Under the pieces are notes generated by a model. The model saw only the letters and a list, made by a program, of their open reading frames with translations, had not been told where the DNA came from and made no database searches. DNA of 64,000 nucleotides from Larkinella soli (lineage in GTDB: Bacteria; Bacteroidota; Bacteroidia; Cytophagales; Spirosomataceae): positions 248,001 through 312,000 of the forward strand of contig NZ_QTJY01000001.1 of NCBI RefSeq assembly GCF_003703975.1, written 5' to 3'. A program made the position numbers and the translations under genes. This document shows, piece after piece, positions 1 through 8,995 of this stretch. The first letter of the stretch is position 1. Every line of letters begins with the position of its first letter.

Positions 1-1063
1 GGCGTTTAAGGAATTGACCCTGAAAAACCGGGAGATCAGCGAAAAGAACGGAAAAGAGAACTTCGGATCGGAAAAAGCCAAGCTGTTTCCGACCAACATG
101 GGAATGGTCGTCAACGACTTCCTGGTCGAATATTTTCCGGACATCGTCGACTACCAGTTCACCGCCACCGTCGAAAAGGATTTTGATGAAATTGCCAACG
201 GCCGCATCGGCTGGCAGGAGATGATCCGCAACTTCTACGGCGGTTTTCACCAGAATGTCGAAACGGTGCAGGGTTCGGCCCTGACGGCCTCCAAAACCGG
301 CAGCCGCGAGCTGGGCATCGACCCCCGGACGGGCAAGAACGTCTACGCGAAACTGGGCCGCTATGGCGCTTTCGTGCAGATCGGGGAAGCCACCGACGAT
401 GAAAAGCCGCAGTTTGCCAACCTCCGGAAAGACCAGCTGATCGAAACGATTTCCCTGGAGGAAGCCCTCGACCTGTTTTCTCTTCCGAGAGAAGTCGGTT
501 TCTTCGAGGACAAATCGATGACCATCGGGATCGGCAAGTTCGGGCCGTATGTCAAACACGACGACAAATATGTTTCGCTGGGGAAAGAAGACGACCCGTA
601 TACGATCCTGCCCGAACGGGCCATTGAACTGATTCAGCAAAAGCGGGCCGAAACCGCCGGTGAAGCGCTCGGCGAATTCGAAGGCAAACCCGTTTCGACC
701 GGCAAAGGGCGTTTCGGACCCTATATCAAACACGACGATAAATACATTTCCCTGCCGAAAGGCGAGACCATCGGCTCCCTCACCCTGGAGCGGGCGGTGG
801 AACTCATCCGGCAGAAGCGGGAAACGGAAACCAACAAATTCATCCGGGAATTTCCGGAGAACCCGTCGGTGAAAGTCGTGAAGGGCATGTATGGCCCTTA
901 CATCTCCATCGGGAAGCGGAATGTGAAAATCCCGAAAGACCAGGACCCCGCGGCTCTGACGCTCGAAGACTGTCTGCGCCTGGCCGGGGAACCGGCGGCC
1001 GAAGACAAGGCTCCGGCCAAACGGGCGACACCGGCCAAAAAAGCGGTGGCCCGCAAAAAATAA
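1..1063 (+). CDS. topA: DNA topoisomerase I, C-terminal part (partial at window edge)
   Basis: Type IA topoisomerase, which relaxes negatively supercoiled DNA by cutting and passing one strand. Only the last 353 or so residues are present; the frame is open to the left edge, so the catalytic tyrosine and toprim domain lie outside. The visible part starts at the end of the core (LFPTNMGMVVNDFLVEYFP, a typical topoisomerase I stretch) and continues into at least four topoisomerase C-terminal repeats, recognised by the G-x-GPY/F cores GRYGAFVQIG, GKFGPYVKHDDKYVSLG, GRFGPYIKHDDKYISLP and GMYGPYISIG. A lysine/alanine-rich basic tail ends the protein, as in many Bacteroidota homologues. No cysteine zinc ribbons are seen; the repeats replace them. 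The deacylase gene begins one base after the stop, suggesting one transcript. Confidence 0.95.
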   Translation, partial: AFKELTLKNREISEKNGKENFGSEKAKLFPTNMGMVVNDFLVEYFPDIVDYQFTATVEKDFDEIANGRIGWQEMIRNFYGGFHQNVETVQGSALTASKTGSRELGIDPRTGKNVYAKLGRYGAFVQIGEATDDEKPQFANLRKDQLIETISLEEALDLFSLPREVGFFEDKSMTIGIGKFGPYVKHDDKYVSLGKEDDPYTILPERAIELIQQKRAETAGEALGEFEGKPVSTGKGRFGPYIKHDDKYISLPKGETIGSLTLERAVELIRQKRETETNKFIREFPENPSVKVVKGMYGPYISIGKRNVKIPKDQDPAALTLEDCLRLAGEPAAEDKAPAKRATPAKKAVARKK

Positions 1064-1064
1064 G

Positions 1065-1760
1065 ATGAAAAAGATCGTCGTATTATCCGGCGCGGGAATC
1101 AGTGCGGAAAGCGGTTTACGGACCTTTCGCGACTCGAACGGCCTCTGGGAAAACCACCGGATCGAGGACGTGGCCACGCCCGAAGCCTGGCAGCGGGACC
1201 CCGATCTGGTGCTGGAGTTTTACAATCTCCGCCGGAAACAGGCGCAGGACGCCCTGCCCAACGCCGGACACCTGGCTCTCAAACGGCTGGAGGATTATTT
1301 CGACGTGACTATCATTACGCAAAACGTCGACGACCTGCATGAAAAAGCCGGGTCGTCGAACGTTCTGCACCTCCACGGAGAGCTGTTCAAATCCCGCAGC
1401 ACCGTCGATGAACATCTGGTGTATTCCATCGAAGGCTGGGAACTCAAACGGGGTGATCTTTGTGAAAAAGGCTCCCAGCTGCGGCCCCACATCGTCTGGT
1501 TCGGCGAAGCGGTACCGATGATGGAAACCGCCATCGAGATTACCTATCAGGCTGACCTGTTCATCGTGGTTGGCACTTCGCTGGTCGTTTATCCGGCGGC
1601 CGGTCTGGTGGATTTTGTCCGGCCGGGCGTTCCGGTCTACGTCATCGACCCGAACGTTCCTGAAATCCGGACCCGCAAAAACCTCACTTTTATCCCGGAA
1701 GCCGCGACCACCGGCCTGACCCGGCTGGCCGAACAACTGATCGCTTCCGCCGGCACCTGA
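1065..1760 (+). CDS. cobB: SIR2-family NAD-dependent protein deacylase, zinc cysteines absent
   Basis: Sirtuin fold enzyme that removes acyl groups from lysine using NAD. The NAD-binding GAGIS (residues 9-13), the TQNVDDLHEKAG loop, the catalytic His in HLHGEL (His104) and the GTSLVVYPAA motif are all present. Tyr53 and Arg56 in EFYNLRRKQ match the Tyr-x-x-Arg pair that class III (SIRT5/CobB type) sirtuins use to bind succinyl- or malonyl-lysine, so desuccinylation is a fair inference. The protein is 231 residues, normal for the family. The odd point is the zinc module: only one cysteine (Cys133) occurs in the whole protein, so the four-cysteine zinc site is missing. It follows topA with a one-base gap, so the two are probably cotranscribed. 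Family assignment is sure; substrate is not. Confidence 0.92.
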   Translation: MKKIVVLSGAGISAESGLRTFRDSNGLWENHRIEDVATPEAWQRDPDLVLEFYNLRRKQAQDALPNAGHLALKRLEDYFDVTIITQNVDDLHEKAGSSNVLHLHGELFKSRSTVDEHLVYSIEGWELKRGDLCEKGSQLRPHIVWFGEAVPMMETAIEITYQADLFIVVGTSLVVYPAAGLVDFVRPGVPVYVIDPNVPEIRTRKNLTFIPEAATTGLTRLAEQLIASAGT

Positions 1761-1790
1761 CCACTGAAATCTCCGGCGTTTGTTTTCCGC

Positions 1791-2690
1791 CTAATGTAAT
1801 GGCCGCATTTTGATCATGCCGCCCCGGACGTCGGCGATGGAATGTTCGATGACGAAGGCTTTTTCGTCCACCTCCATCAGCTTGTCTTTCAGGCGCGTAA
1901 TTTCCAGGCGGGTAACGACCGCATACAGGATATTGATGTCGTTTTCCCGTAAACCGCGTTTCCCGTACCCTTTCTCCCCTTTAAGGACGGTAACACCCCG
2001 GCCCAGTTCCTCGGTTATCATCTGTCGAACTTCCTCGTGGTGGTCGGAAACGATCATGACCGCGATGTATCCCTCGATCCCGTGAATCAAAAAATCGACG
2101 GTTTTGGAAGCAGCCAGGTAGGTCAGCATGGCATATAAGGCGGTTTCAATATTGATCAGAAGGGCCGCCGACCCGAAAATCAGGGTGTTAATCATCATGA
2201 TGACGTCACCCACCGACATGGGTCCGCGCCGACTGACAAACACCGCCAGCACTTCCGTTCCGTCCAGCACCGCCCCGCCCCGGATGGTCAGCCCGATTCC
2301 GGCCCCGAGGAAAAAGCCGCCGAAGACGGCAATCAGCAGTTTATCGGTTGTGACGACCGGATAGGGAATAAAGGTCAGACATAAAGCCAGGGCGCAGATG
2401 GCAAACAGGGTTTTCACCGCAAACCGCCAGGACAGCTGCCGGTAACCCATCCAGATAAACGGCAGGTTGATGAGGACGACCAGTATGGCCAGGTCAATAC
2501 CGGTTTCAATTTCCAGCAGCAGGGAAATCCCCATGGCTCCGCCGTCCAGAAAATTATTCGGCAGCAGAAATCCTTTCAGCCCCATTCCGGCGCTCAGAAC
2601 TCCCAGCAGGATCAATCCAATTTCTTTACCTTCCCGAAAAAGGACGGTGGTCTGTATCGTGGAGATACGGTTTTTCATCGTGAGGTTCAT
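1791..2690 (-). CDS. YitT family membrane protein (DUF161 + DUF2179)
   Basis: Integral membrane protein of the YitT family, function not established; some relatives have been suggested to act in transport or small-molecule sensing. The N-terminal two thirds hold about five to six hydrophobic helices with the family's glycine-rich patterns (LLPNNFLDGGAMGISLLL, GGAVLDGTEVLAVF). The last 80 or so residues form the soluble DUF2179 domain (EELGRGVTVLKGEKGYG, ending in a GGMIKMRPLH tail). The open frame extends to a TTG at 2720, but ATG codons at 2690 and 2678 are better starts; 2690 is used here. It converges on the deacylase gene with 30 bases between. Confidence 0.88.
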   Translation of the reverse strand: MNLTMKNRISTIQTTVLFREGKEIGLILLGVLSAGMGLKGFLLPNNFLDGGAMGISLLLEIETGIDLAILVVLINLPFIWMGYRQLSWRFAVKTLFAICALALCLTFIPYPVVTTDKLLIAVFGGFFLGAGIGLTIRGGAVLDGTEVLAVFVSRRGPMSVGDVIMMINTLIFGSAALLINIETALYAMLTYLAASKTVDFLIHGIEGYIAVMIVSDHHEEVRQMITEELGRGVTVLKGEKGYGKRGLRENDINILYAVVTRLEITRLKDKLMEVDEKAFVIEHSIADVRGGMIKMRPLH

Positions 2691-2866
2691 TCGGTTGATG
2701 GTGGATAAATGAAGAAACAATAATTTACCGCTCTGGCCGGAACTTTACCGGATGGGTACAGAAATCTGAAACCCGGTCTGCACAATGGGATCAGTTGAGA
2801 AAGCTTTCAACCAAAAACAAGGCGAGCGGAAACAGGATACCGGGATTTGCCGAATGAATCAAATCC

Positions 2867-3232
2867 TTACGGTGCGTTGATGGCGATATGGTGTCCGAAA
2901 ATCCTTCGGAAAAAAGAGAAGAAGAAATAGAAGATTTCGGTTCGACGGATCAGCTTTTCCGTACGGACGGCCACCCACATCACGGTAGCCATAACATATA
3001 CGGAAAGCGGAACGTGATAGGTCAGTGAAGGAGTCACGACGGCCTCCAGCGATAACCGGACGGCCTGCCCGTCACTCAGGTCGGCTGAAGGATCGTGGGA
3101 TACGGTTGCCGGCGTTTCAATTTTTTTTACCGCTTCCCGGAAATGATCACAGGACTGCCGGGCGCACAGGCCCGCAATCCACCCGACCAGGAGGAGGCAA
3201 AGCAATTGAAACACAGAGCGGTATCGCTTCAT
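2867..3232 (-). CDS. Small membrane protein of unknown function
   Basis: A 121-residue protein I do not recognise. It opens with two basic residues and a hydrophobic helix (about residues 8-25, LLCLLLVGWIAGLCA), has a polar middle section of about 45 residues, a second hydrophobic stretch around residues 72-90 (VPLSVYVMATVMWVAV) and an aromatic, basic C-terminal segment (FYFFFSFFRRIFG). This fits a two-helix inner-membrane protein with a periplasmic loop. It stands alone between the YitT gene and folD, with AT-rich DNA on the upstream side. The coding signal is moderate; it could be lineage-restricted. Confidence 0.5.
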   Translation of the reverse strand: MKRYRSVFQLLCLLLVGWIAGLCARQSCDHFREAVKKIETPATVSHDPSADLSDGQAVRLSLEAVVTPSLTYHVPLSVYVMATVMWVAVRTEKLIRRTEIFYFFFSFFRRIFGHHIAINAP

Positions 3233-3346
3233 CGAGTGAAATGATCGATTTGGAAGTCCTTCATTGACAGGGTGATATCAACAAAAATAGAAAAATTTCT
3301 CCGGAATTCCCACCGGAGTTTTCATTCTCAGGCCGCTGCCGGCCGG

Positions 3347-3374
3347 TTTGATTGGCTTAAATCGCCTACCTTTG
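3347..3374 (+). promoter_or_regulatory. Bacteroidota-type promoter for folD
   Basis: TACCTTTG at 3367-3374 matches the -7 box TAnnTTTG exactly, and TTTG at 3347-3350 is a -33 box with a 16-base spacer. The ATG of folD is 32 bases downstream of the -7 box. Inferred from sequence only. Confidence 0.65.
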
Positions 3375-3405
3375 CAGTTCACCAATTTGAGCGGAGCCTT
3401 TCCCT

Positions 3406-4287
3406 ATGCAACTCCTCGACGGTAAATTTCTCTCTCAGCAGATCAAACAGGAAATCGCGGCCGAAGTGGCCGAAATCAAAGCCGCCGGCGGTAAAATTCC
3501 CCATCTCGTCGCGATTCTGGTCGGGTCGGCCGGGCGCAGTGAAACCTACGTGGCCAGTAAAATGAAAAACTGTGAAGAAGTCGGTATGAAATCGACTCTT
3601 TTCCGGTTCGACGAAACGGTTTCCGAGCAGGAACTTCTGGACAAAGTCCGGGAAGTGAACGACAATCCCGATATGGACGGACTGATCGTTCAGCTCCCCC
3701 TCCCCGAACATATTTCCGCCGACAAGGTGATGGAAACCATCCATCCGGCCAAGGACGTGGACGGCTTCCACCCGACCAACATCGGCCGGATGGCGAAAGG
3801 CCTGCCCGCCTACATTTCAGCTACCCCGCAGGGCATCCTGGAAATGCTGAAGCGGTATGAGATCGAAACGTCCGGGAAACACTGCGTCGTAGTGGGCCGC
3901 AGCCAGATCGTGGGTCTGCCCATGAGCATTCTGATGCAGCGCAACACCTACCCCGGCAACTGCACCGTTACCCTCACCCACAGCAAAACCCGCAACCTCG
4001 CCGACATCTGCCGGACCGCCGATATTCTGATTGCCGCCCTCGGCCGCCCGGAGTTCATCACCGCCGGCATGGTGAAGGAAGGCGCCGTGGTGATCGACGT
4101 CGGCCTGGAGAAAGTACCGGATCCCTCGAAAAAAAGCGGTTTCGCCCTGAAAGGAGACGTCAAATTCGACGAAGTGGCCCCCAAAGCCGCCTATATCACC
4201 CCGGTTCCCGGCGGGGTCGGCCTGATGACCATCTCCTCCCTGATGCAGAATACCCTCAAATCCGCCCGCCGGGAGATCTATCCGTAA
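3406..4287 (+). CDS. folD: Bifunctional methylenetetrahydrofolate dehydrogenase/cyclohydrolase
   Basis: Cytosolic one-carbon enzyme that interconverts 5,10-methylene-, methenyl- and 10-formyl-tetrahydrofolate with NADP. All signature elements are visible: [14 protein letters not shown] with the catalytic lysine at residue 52 (equivalent to E. coli Lys54), GLIVQLPLP with the conserved glutamine, [13 protein letters not shown] with Asp119, the ATPQG loop, and the Rossmann stretch [13 protein letters not shown]. The C-terminal [11 protein letters not shown] motif closes the active site. At 293 residues it has full family length and no lesions. It has its own promoter upstream and is followed by a long imperfect hairpin, so it is probably monocistronic. 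Confidence 0.97.
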   Translation: MQLLDGKFLSQQIKQEIAAEVAEIKAAGGKIPHLVAILVGSAGRSETYVASKMKNCEEVGMKSTLFRFDETVSEQELLDKVREVNDNPDMDGLIVQLPLPEHISADKVMETIHPAKDVDGFHPTNIGRMAKGLPAYISATPQGILEMLKRYEIETSGKHCVVVGRSQIVGLPMSILMQRNTYPGNCTVTLTHSKTRNLADICRTADILIAALGRPEFITAGMVKEGAVVIDVGLEKVPDPSKKSGFALKGDVKFDEVAPKAAYITPVPGGVGLMTISSLMQNTLKSARREIYP

Positions 4288-4290
4288 ATT

Positions 4291-4380
4291 GGGGATGTTT
4301 GGGAGTTTGGGGGTTTAGGAGTCGGGGTGTTCAAGGCTACGTTCAAACCCCTCAACTCCCCAACGCCTAACCCCCCAAAC
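4291..4380. repeat. G-rich imperfect inverted repeat downstream of folD
   Basis: Arms at 4305-4332 and 4353-4380 pair over 28 bases with a few mismatches and a 20-base loop; one arm is G-rich, the other C-rich. It lies between the convergent folD and the metallopeptidase gene, so it may end transcription from both sides, but it lacks a U-tract. The core gtttaggagtc at 4313-4323 recurs at 42694-42704. Confidence 0.7.
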
Positions 4381-4388
4381 CCCTGCAC

Positions 4389-7352
4389 TTAGAATCCTAT
4401 CTCCACGACCAGCGGCTGCACCTGCCATTGGCCGGTGTTGATATTGTAGGTCGTACGGACCCCAAGTTCAAAGGGGGTGGAAAGCCGCATGAAGTTGAAG
4501 ATGAATGACACATCGAAGCCGGCGGTATTGAATGTATCCCGCACCAGAACTTCCCGCCCCTGGGTCCGAAGGCGGCTTTCGCCCTGCGCGGCATCATAAA
4601 AACCGGTGGCCCGGATTCGCTGGATGTACAGCCACCGGCCGAGCGTCAGATCCGGGTCAACCAGCGGCAAGCGGTATTCCACACTGGCGGTGCCTAACCG
4701 GTCGAAGCTGGTATAGGAGGCCCCTCGCGGAAAAAAGACGATCGGACTGAAGCGATACGAATCCTGCTCCTGCTGCTGGTAGCCTCCCCGAAACCGCAGG
4801 GAATGGTGTTTTCCCAGGCCCGGAAAGAACAGGCTACCCTGAGCGGCCCACTGGTTCCCGGTCAGGGCGCCCCCGAATGGCGTATGCCGCCAGTTGGCCT
4901 GGAACGTCTGCCCCCACCGGGGAGCCACATCCCGTTTGGCCTGCCTCAGCGTGCGGGCATAGGTCAGACCATAGCTCATGGCGCTCAGGCTTCCCCCGAA
5001 ACCCACCTCCGTGATCGGGCGGGCCGGCAGATCATACCCGCTCACCTGGATGTAGTTATAATACGCGGAGAGCGAAAGGCTTTGCAGGTATCTGGACCGG
5101 GTCAGCTGAAGAGGCAGACGCAGCCCGGCCGTAAACTGGTCATAATGCCAGCGGTCGCTCCGGAGGGAGTCGAGCGGGGTCCGGCGGTCGACGTACAGCG
5201 AGGTATTCCGGCGGCCACCCTGAAAACCGAGATCGATTATCGGGAACAGGCCCTGGTAGCTTAGGTTGGCGTAGTATCCCGCTGCCCTTTCCGCCTGATC
5301 ATAGGCCAGGCCCAGTTCGAACTGGGTCGTGCTCAGAAGGTCCTGCGAGAGCAGGCCGAGCGTCAGGTTCTGACCGCTCGAAGAGGCAATCGGCCCCCAG
5401 CTATAGACGTTCAGCGCGTTTTTCAGCCGGCTGAATCGTTCGACGGGATATCCGGGCGTTGCCGGCACCGAATCGGCCAGAGCCGCCCGGACCTGGGCCG
5501 CCCCGGGCTCCTGCCGGGCGTACGGCTCAAAATACCGGAGGGCCTCATCCTTCACTTTCTCCACCGGAACCCAGGTCGACGGGTCGAGGGGCATTTCGGA
5601 AACGCGGTACCCGTTGGCCCGGAAATCATGAAACCCAAGTTTTCTGCCTTCCGGCGAAAGGGTCGCGTGGTAGGCTCCCAGCGGTCGCGAGGTCACCTGG
5701 AACCGCTTTCCGGTTTCGGTATCCAGGGCATAAATATTGTCGATGCCGGAATGGGGAGAGTTATAAAATACATACTGCCGCCAGGGCTGCGGGTGGCTGA
5801 GGTTTTCCGGGGTGACCGGTATCAGATCCCGTCGGGTGCCGTCCTGGGCGTCCAGCATCTGGAGCGTTTTTCCCCCGGTCCGGCGAACCACCGCCACGAT
5901 CGTCCGGTTATCATCCCGCCAGCGCGGATGGAGATAAAAGCCATTTTCGGGATTGTCGAACGTCCGGATTTCGGCCCCGGTCCGGGCGTCCAGAACGACC
6001 AGCCGGGTACGGTACTGTTCGTCATTCCGGACGGCGGCAATCCGGCTTCCGTCCGGGGAAAGGGACGCCACCGAAAAGCGGGTCCGGCGCTTCAGGTACG
6101 TAAGCCTCCCGGTTTTGAGGTCGAGTACTTTTATATCCGAATAAATCCGTTGTCCGAAACGTGGGTCGTAGAGATTTTCGGTCCAGCAAACTTTTCCTCC
6201 GCCGGCCGACAGCATTTCCGGATTATTGAATAGTCCCTGCACAAATACCTTCTTTTCCTTCCCCTCACGGTCCAGAAGCACAAGCCGGCTGATGTCACCC
6301 AGACCGGATTTGATCGCCAGAATCCGGTTTTCCGAAACATACTGCGGGTAACGGTAATTGGTGTATACTCTTTCGGAAGCGGAAACGGGATAATCGGTGG
6401 CATCGGTCACGCGGAGGGCGGATTGCCGGCCCTGCCATTCCCTCCCAATCTCATGCATCGTCTGCCGGTACAGGTCTTCCACCCGCATCCGCTGCGTTTT
6501 CCCGGCCGAATTTTCTTTCCGGAAGGCGCGGGCCGTCCGTTTCAGGCTGTTGGAGAAGGCAAACGGATAGAGCGGAAAGCGGTAATACCGGTTCAGAACC
6601 CCGCTCCATGCCTCTGCTCCATAAGTCCGTTTCAGATAGGAAGTGAGAAAATATCCTAAAACATACTCATTGGGAACATTATGTCGATAGGAACCGGACA
6701 CGGCTTTCGCATAGGTAAACTGCCGGCCGGCCAGCAGGTTGGCCCGCCAGGATAGGTCGAAATTTGGGATGCGGCCGCGTCCTCCGGTGGTCAGAGCGGT
6801 TTCGGTGCCGACGGCATCGCCTTCCCAGAACCAGCCGGGTACACCCAATGTCAGGGCGGCCAGGGCCGAGTTCCCGAATACCGAGTAAACCACGTTCGAG
6901 AAGCCCTGAAGGGCTTTATCGTATTGAACCACATGCCGGAATTCATGAATCGCCAGCAGATCGAGCCAGGCGAGGTTACCCGCCACGAAGGGGTCCTGGG
7001 GCGGAATGGCGAAGAACTCCGACCGCCGGGGCAGCAGGGTTACAAAACCGTTGCTGACGGTGGTCTGGTTCTGGAGGATCACCGATAACGGACGGGGCCG
7101 GCGTTCCAGTCCGGCGCTCACCGGCTCGTACACCTGTTCGAGCCTCCGGGCGGTTTGCTGGGCAGGGCCTTCAAATCCGCGGGGAAAAATGACCCGAAAG
7201 TGCGGTGTGCGGAGCTGGTCCCACCGGAGGTTTGGAGGGTTCTGGTCGAGCAGGGGCAGCGTCTGCGCCGTTGCCGAAAATAAACCCAGCCACAGGCCGG
7301 GTACGATCCATCGCAGGAAGCGGAATGAGAATACGGAGAACTGGGCCATCAT
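4389..7352 (-). CDS. Secreted HExxH metallopeptidase-like protein with PD40/TolB-type propeller and C-terminal barrel
   Basis: A 987-residue exported protein. A signal peptide covers about residues 1-29 (WLGLFSATAQ). Residues 40-290 form a gluzincin-like peptidase domain: HEFRH at 136-140 is an HExxH zinc motif, and GWFWEGDAVGTE supplies a candidate third ligand, Glu177. Residues from about 340 to 590 contain repeated WD40/PD40-type strands (for example LSPDGSRIAAVRNDE and LSPEGRKLGFHDF), like TolB. The last 350 residues are rich in alternating aromatic strands (YYNYIQVSGYDL, VEYRLPLVDPDLTLG) and end in EIGF, consistent with an outer-membrane beta-barrel. It probably sits in the outer membrane as a surface or periplasmic protease. 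Domain reading is good; substrate and activity are unknown. ATG codons at 7352 and 7349 are both possible starts. Confidence 0.85.
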   Translation of the reverse strand: MMAQFSVFSFRFLRWIVPGLWLGLFSATAQTLPLLDQNPPNLRWDQLRTPHFRVIFPRGFEGPAQQTARRLEQVYEPVSAGLERRPRPLSVILQNQTTVSNGFVTLLPRRSEFFAIPPQDPFVAGNLAWLDLLAIHEFRHVVQYDKALQGFSNVVYSVFGNSALAALTLGVPGWFWEGDAVGTETALTTGGRGRIPNFDLSWRANLLAGRQFTYAKAVSGSYRHNVPNEYVLGYFLTSYLKRTYGAEAWSGVLNRYYRFPLYPFAFSNSLKRTARAFRKENSAGKTQRMRVEDLYRQTMHEIGREWQGRQSALRVTDATDYPVSASERVYTNYRYPQYVSENRILAIKSGLGDISRLVLLDREGKEKKVFVQGLFNNPEMLSAGGGKVCWTENLYDPRFGQRIYSDIKVLDLKTGRLTYLKRRTRFSVASLSPDGSRIAAVRNDEQYRTRLVVLDARTGAEIRTFDNPENGFYLHPRWRDDNRTIVAVVRRTGGKTLQMLDAQDGTRRDLIPVTPENLSHPQPWRQYVFYNSPHSGIDNIYALDTETGKRFQVTSRPLGAYHATLSPEGRKLGFHDFRANGYRVSEMPLDPSTWVPVEKVKDEALRYFEPYARQEPGAAQVRAALADSVPATPGYPVERFSRLKNALNVYSWGPIASSSGQNLTLGLLSQDLLSTTQFELGLAYDQAERAAGYYANLSYQGLFPIIDLGFQGGRRNTSLYVDRRTPLDSLRSDRWHYDQFTAGLRLPLQLTRSRYLQSLSLSAYYNYIQVSGYDLPARPITEVGFGGSLSAMSYGLTYARTLRQAKRDVAPRWGQTFQANWRHTPFGGALTGNQWAAQGSLFFPGLGKHHSLRFRGGYQQQEQDSYRFSPIVFFPRGASYTSFDRLGTASVEYRLPLVDPDLTLGRWLYIQRIRATGFYDAAQGESRLRTQGREVLVRDTFNTAGFDVSFIFNFMRLSTPFELGVRTTYNINTGQWQVQPLVVEIGF

Positions 7353-7477
7353 TCTGGGTAAAACGGCGCTGGATGCCCTTTTTAACGAAAATATGATCGG
7401 TTAAATTGGTAATCCAGTACAAATCTATTATCTTCAATCACTTATTTCGGCCGCGTTAAAAAGCCGGCTCATTGCCT

Positions 7478-7915
7478 ATGTTGCCAAATAGACCCTTTAC
7501 GATTTTAGTGGCAGATGACGATGAGGAAGATCGGCTTTTGCTCGAAGAGGCCTTTCTGCAAAATGGCCTTTTTGACTGCGGACGCTTTGTCGAGGACGGA
7601 GACCAGGCCATCGAATATCTCCGGAGCTGTGTCGGCCCCCTGCCCGTCAATCCCCTTCCTTCGCTGATCATCCTTGACATCAATATGCCGCTTCGGAACG
7701 GACTGGAAACCCTTCAGGCCATTCGGGCGGACAACCAGTTGAAAAATATTCCGGTTCTGATTCTGACCTCTTCCCGGCAGGAGGTCGAGAAAGCCTACCG
7801 TTTGGGCGCCAATTCCTATCTGGTCAAACCGATGCAGTTCAACGAGCTGATCCGGATGGTCGGCGAAGTAACCACCTACTGGCGCGATACCGTCAACCTC
7901 CCGTTCGACCAGTAA
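7478..7915 (+). CDS. Single-domain response regulator
   Basis: A stand-alone receiver domain of 145 residues, of the type related to phytochrome-associated Rcp1 regulators. Acidic pocket residues are in VADDDEEDR, the phosphoacceptor is Asp67 in LIILDINMP, Thr97 is in LILTSS and Lys117 is in SYLVKPM. No output domain follows, so it would act by protein contact or as a phosphotransfer intermediate. No histidine kinase is adjacent. The open frame begins with a TTG at 7472, but the ATG at 7478 is the likelier start. Confidence 0.93.
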   Translation: MLPNRPFTILVADDDEEDRLLLEEAFLQNGLFDCGRFVEDGDQAIEYLRSCVGPLPVNPLPSLIILDINMPLRNGLETLQAIRADNQLKNIPVLILTSSRQEVEKAYRLGANSYLVKPMQFNELIRMVGEVTTYWRDTVNLPFDQ

Positions 7916-7926
7916 AGGTGCCACCC

Positions 7927-8922
7927 CTACCGGCCTTTCACCTTCCGGTACACCAGCGAAGCCTGATACCGCAATTCCCTGAAAAGCCGGCTTCCCAACA
8001 ACCCCTTTCCCGTATAGTACCGGTGAACGACGTTTTTGCTGTTCCCCTGAAAATGCAGCGTATGCAGCAAAATGTCCTGATTTAAAAGGCGGTTTCTGGC
8101 TATCGGCCGACCCTCACGCATCACCACTTTTTTCCGGCCGGCTTCAAACTCGTATTCGTCGATCCGGAAATTCGTGGACATACAGATGTTATGGTCGAAG
8201 GCTGAGCCTTCCCGAGCCTGCGAGAGGTTCCGGACCCGGGTGCCGTATTCCTCATAATAGACATACAGCGCCGTCATGTCGGAAAAACCGGCCTGGTCGT
8301 TCTTCTCAATTTTTCCCAGTCTGATCTTTTCCATGAACGCCATCAGGCGCGGTTCGGTGTACAGCTGGATCGCCAATGCACAGAACCGGTCGATGCCCTC
8401 CCGCGTCCAGTACGAGGAATGCCCGGACGCGGAGGCCACCCACTGAAAATCCGCACCCAGGTTGAATCCCGCCAGGTACGTATTCAAGCCGGTTTCACCG
8501 GAATACCGGGTCAGGTTCGAAAAGATCATCACGTCCGAGTCGGCCACGAAAACCTCCCGATAGCCCTGCTGCTGCATTAGTTCCTTCACCAGAAACCACC
8601 GAATGAAACAGAACAGCTCATACGCATAGCCGTTCGGCGACTGGTGCCGGTAGACCTCCTGAAACCGTTGTGCATCCGCGCTTTTCAGCTCATTGATCTG
8701 CTTGTGGATCAGGAAAGGAAACCGGTTGTTGGCCGGGTCGCCGAGCAGATATACCGGACTGTCGGGGTTGGTATGGACGGCCTGCCGGAGGGTGAACTCC
8801 AGATAGGGACTGTAATTCTGATGGATAAAAATGATAGGGATTCCCGCTCGGGCTTCCGGTTTTTCTGTCGGGTGAAAAACTGTTTCGCCGGCCGGGGTTA
8901 CTGGGGAAGCCGTATCTTCCAT
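7927..8922 (-). CDS. Glycosyltransferase-like protein (GT-A type, DSD motif)
   Basis: A soluble protein of 331 residues with features of a GT-A nucleotide-sugar transferase: an alpha/beta start (IPIIFIHQNYSPYLEFTL), a polar substrate region, and FVADSDVMIFSNL in which Asp128-Ser-Asp130 would be the metal-binding DxD motif. A small hydrophilic N-terminal extension of about 25 residues has no signal peptide. Relatives in Cytophagales are mostly annotated as hypothetical; the donor and acceptor cannot be read from sequence. It converges on the response regulator with an 11-base gap. It is read from the opposite strand to that gene and there is no nearby polysaccharide cluster. Confidence 0.65.
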   Translation of the reverse strand: MEDTASPVTPAGETVFHPTEKPEARAGIPIIFIHQNYSPYLEFTLRQAVHTNPDSPVYLLGDPANNRFPFLIHKQINELKSADAQRFQEVYRHQSPNGYAYELFCFIRWFLVKELMQQQGYREVFVADSDVMIFSNLTRYSGETGLNTYLAGFNLGADFQWVASASGHSSYWTREGIDRFCALAIQLYTEPRLMAFMEKIRLGKIEKNDQAGFSDMTALYVYYEEYGTRVRNLSQAREGSAFDHNICMSTNFRIDEYEFEAGRKKVVMREGRPIARNRLLNQDILLHTLHFQGNSKNVVHRYYTGKGLLGSRLFRELRYQASLVYRKVKGR

Positions 8923-8995
8923 CGAGGCAGTTTATGGGGTTTGAAGGCCCTAAGATACGCATTCGGTGGTTGCAACCCAATTTTTGGACGTCACC

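Noticed and set aside
7420-7427. Possible -7 box (TAGATTTG on the minus strand) for the metallopeptidase gene
   Set aside because: The box is exact, but it lies 68 bases from the start with no usable -33 element, so evidence is too thin to list.
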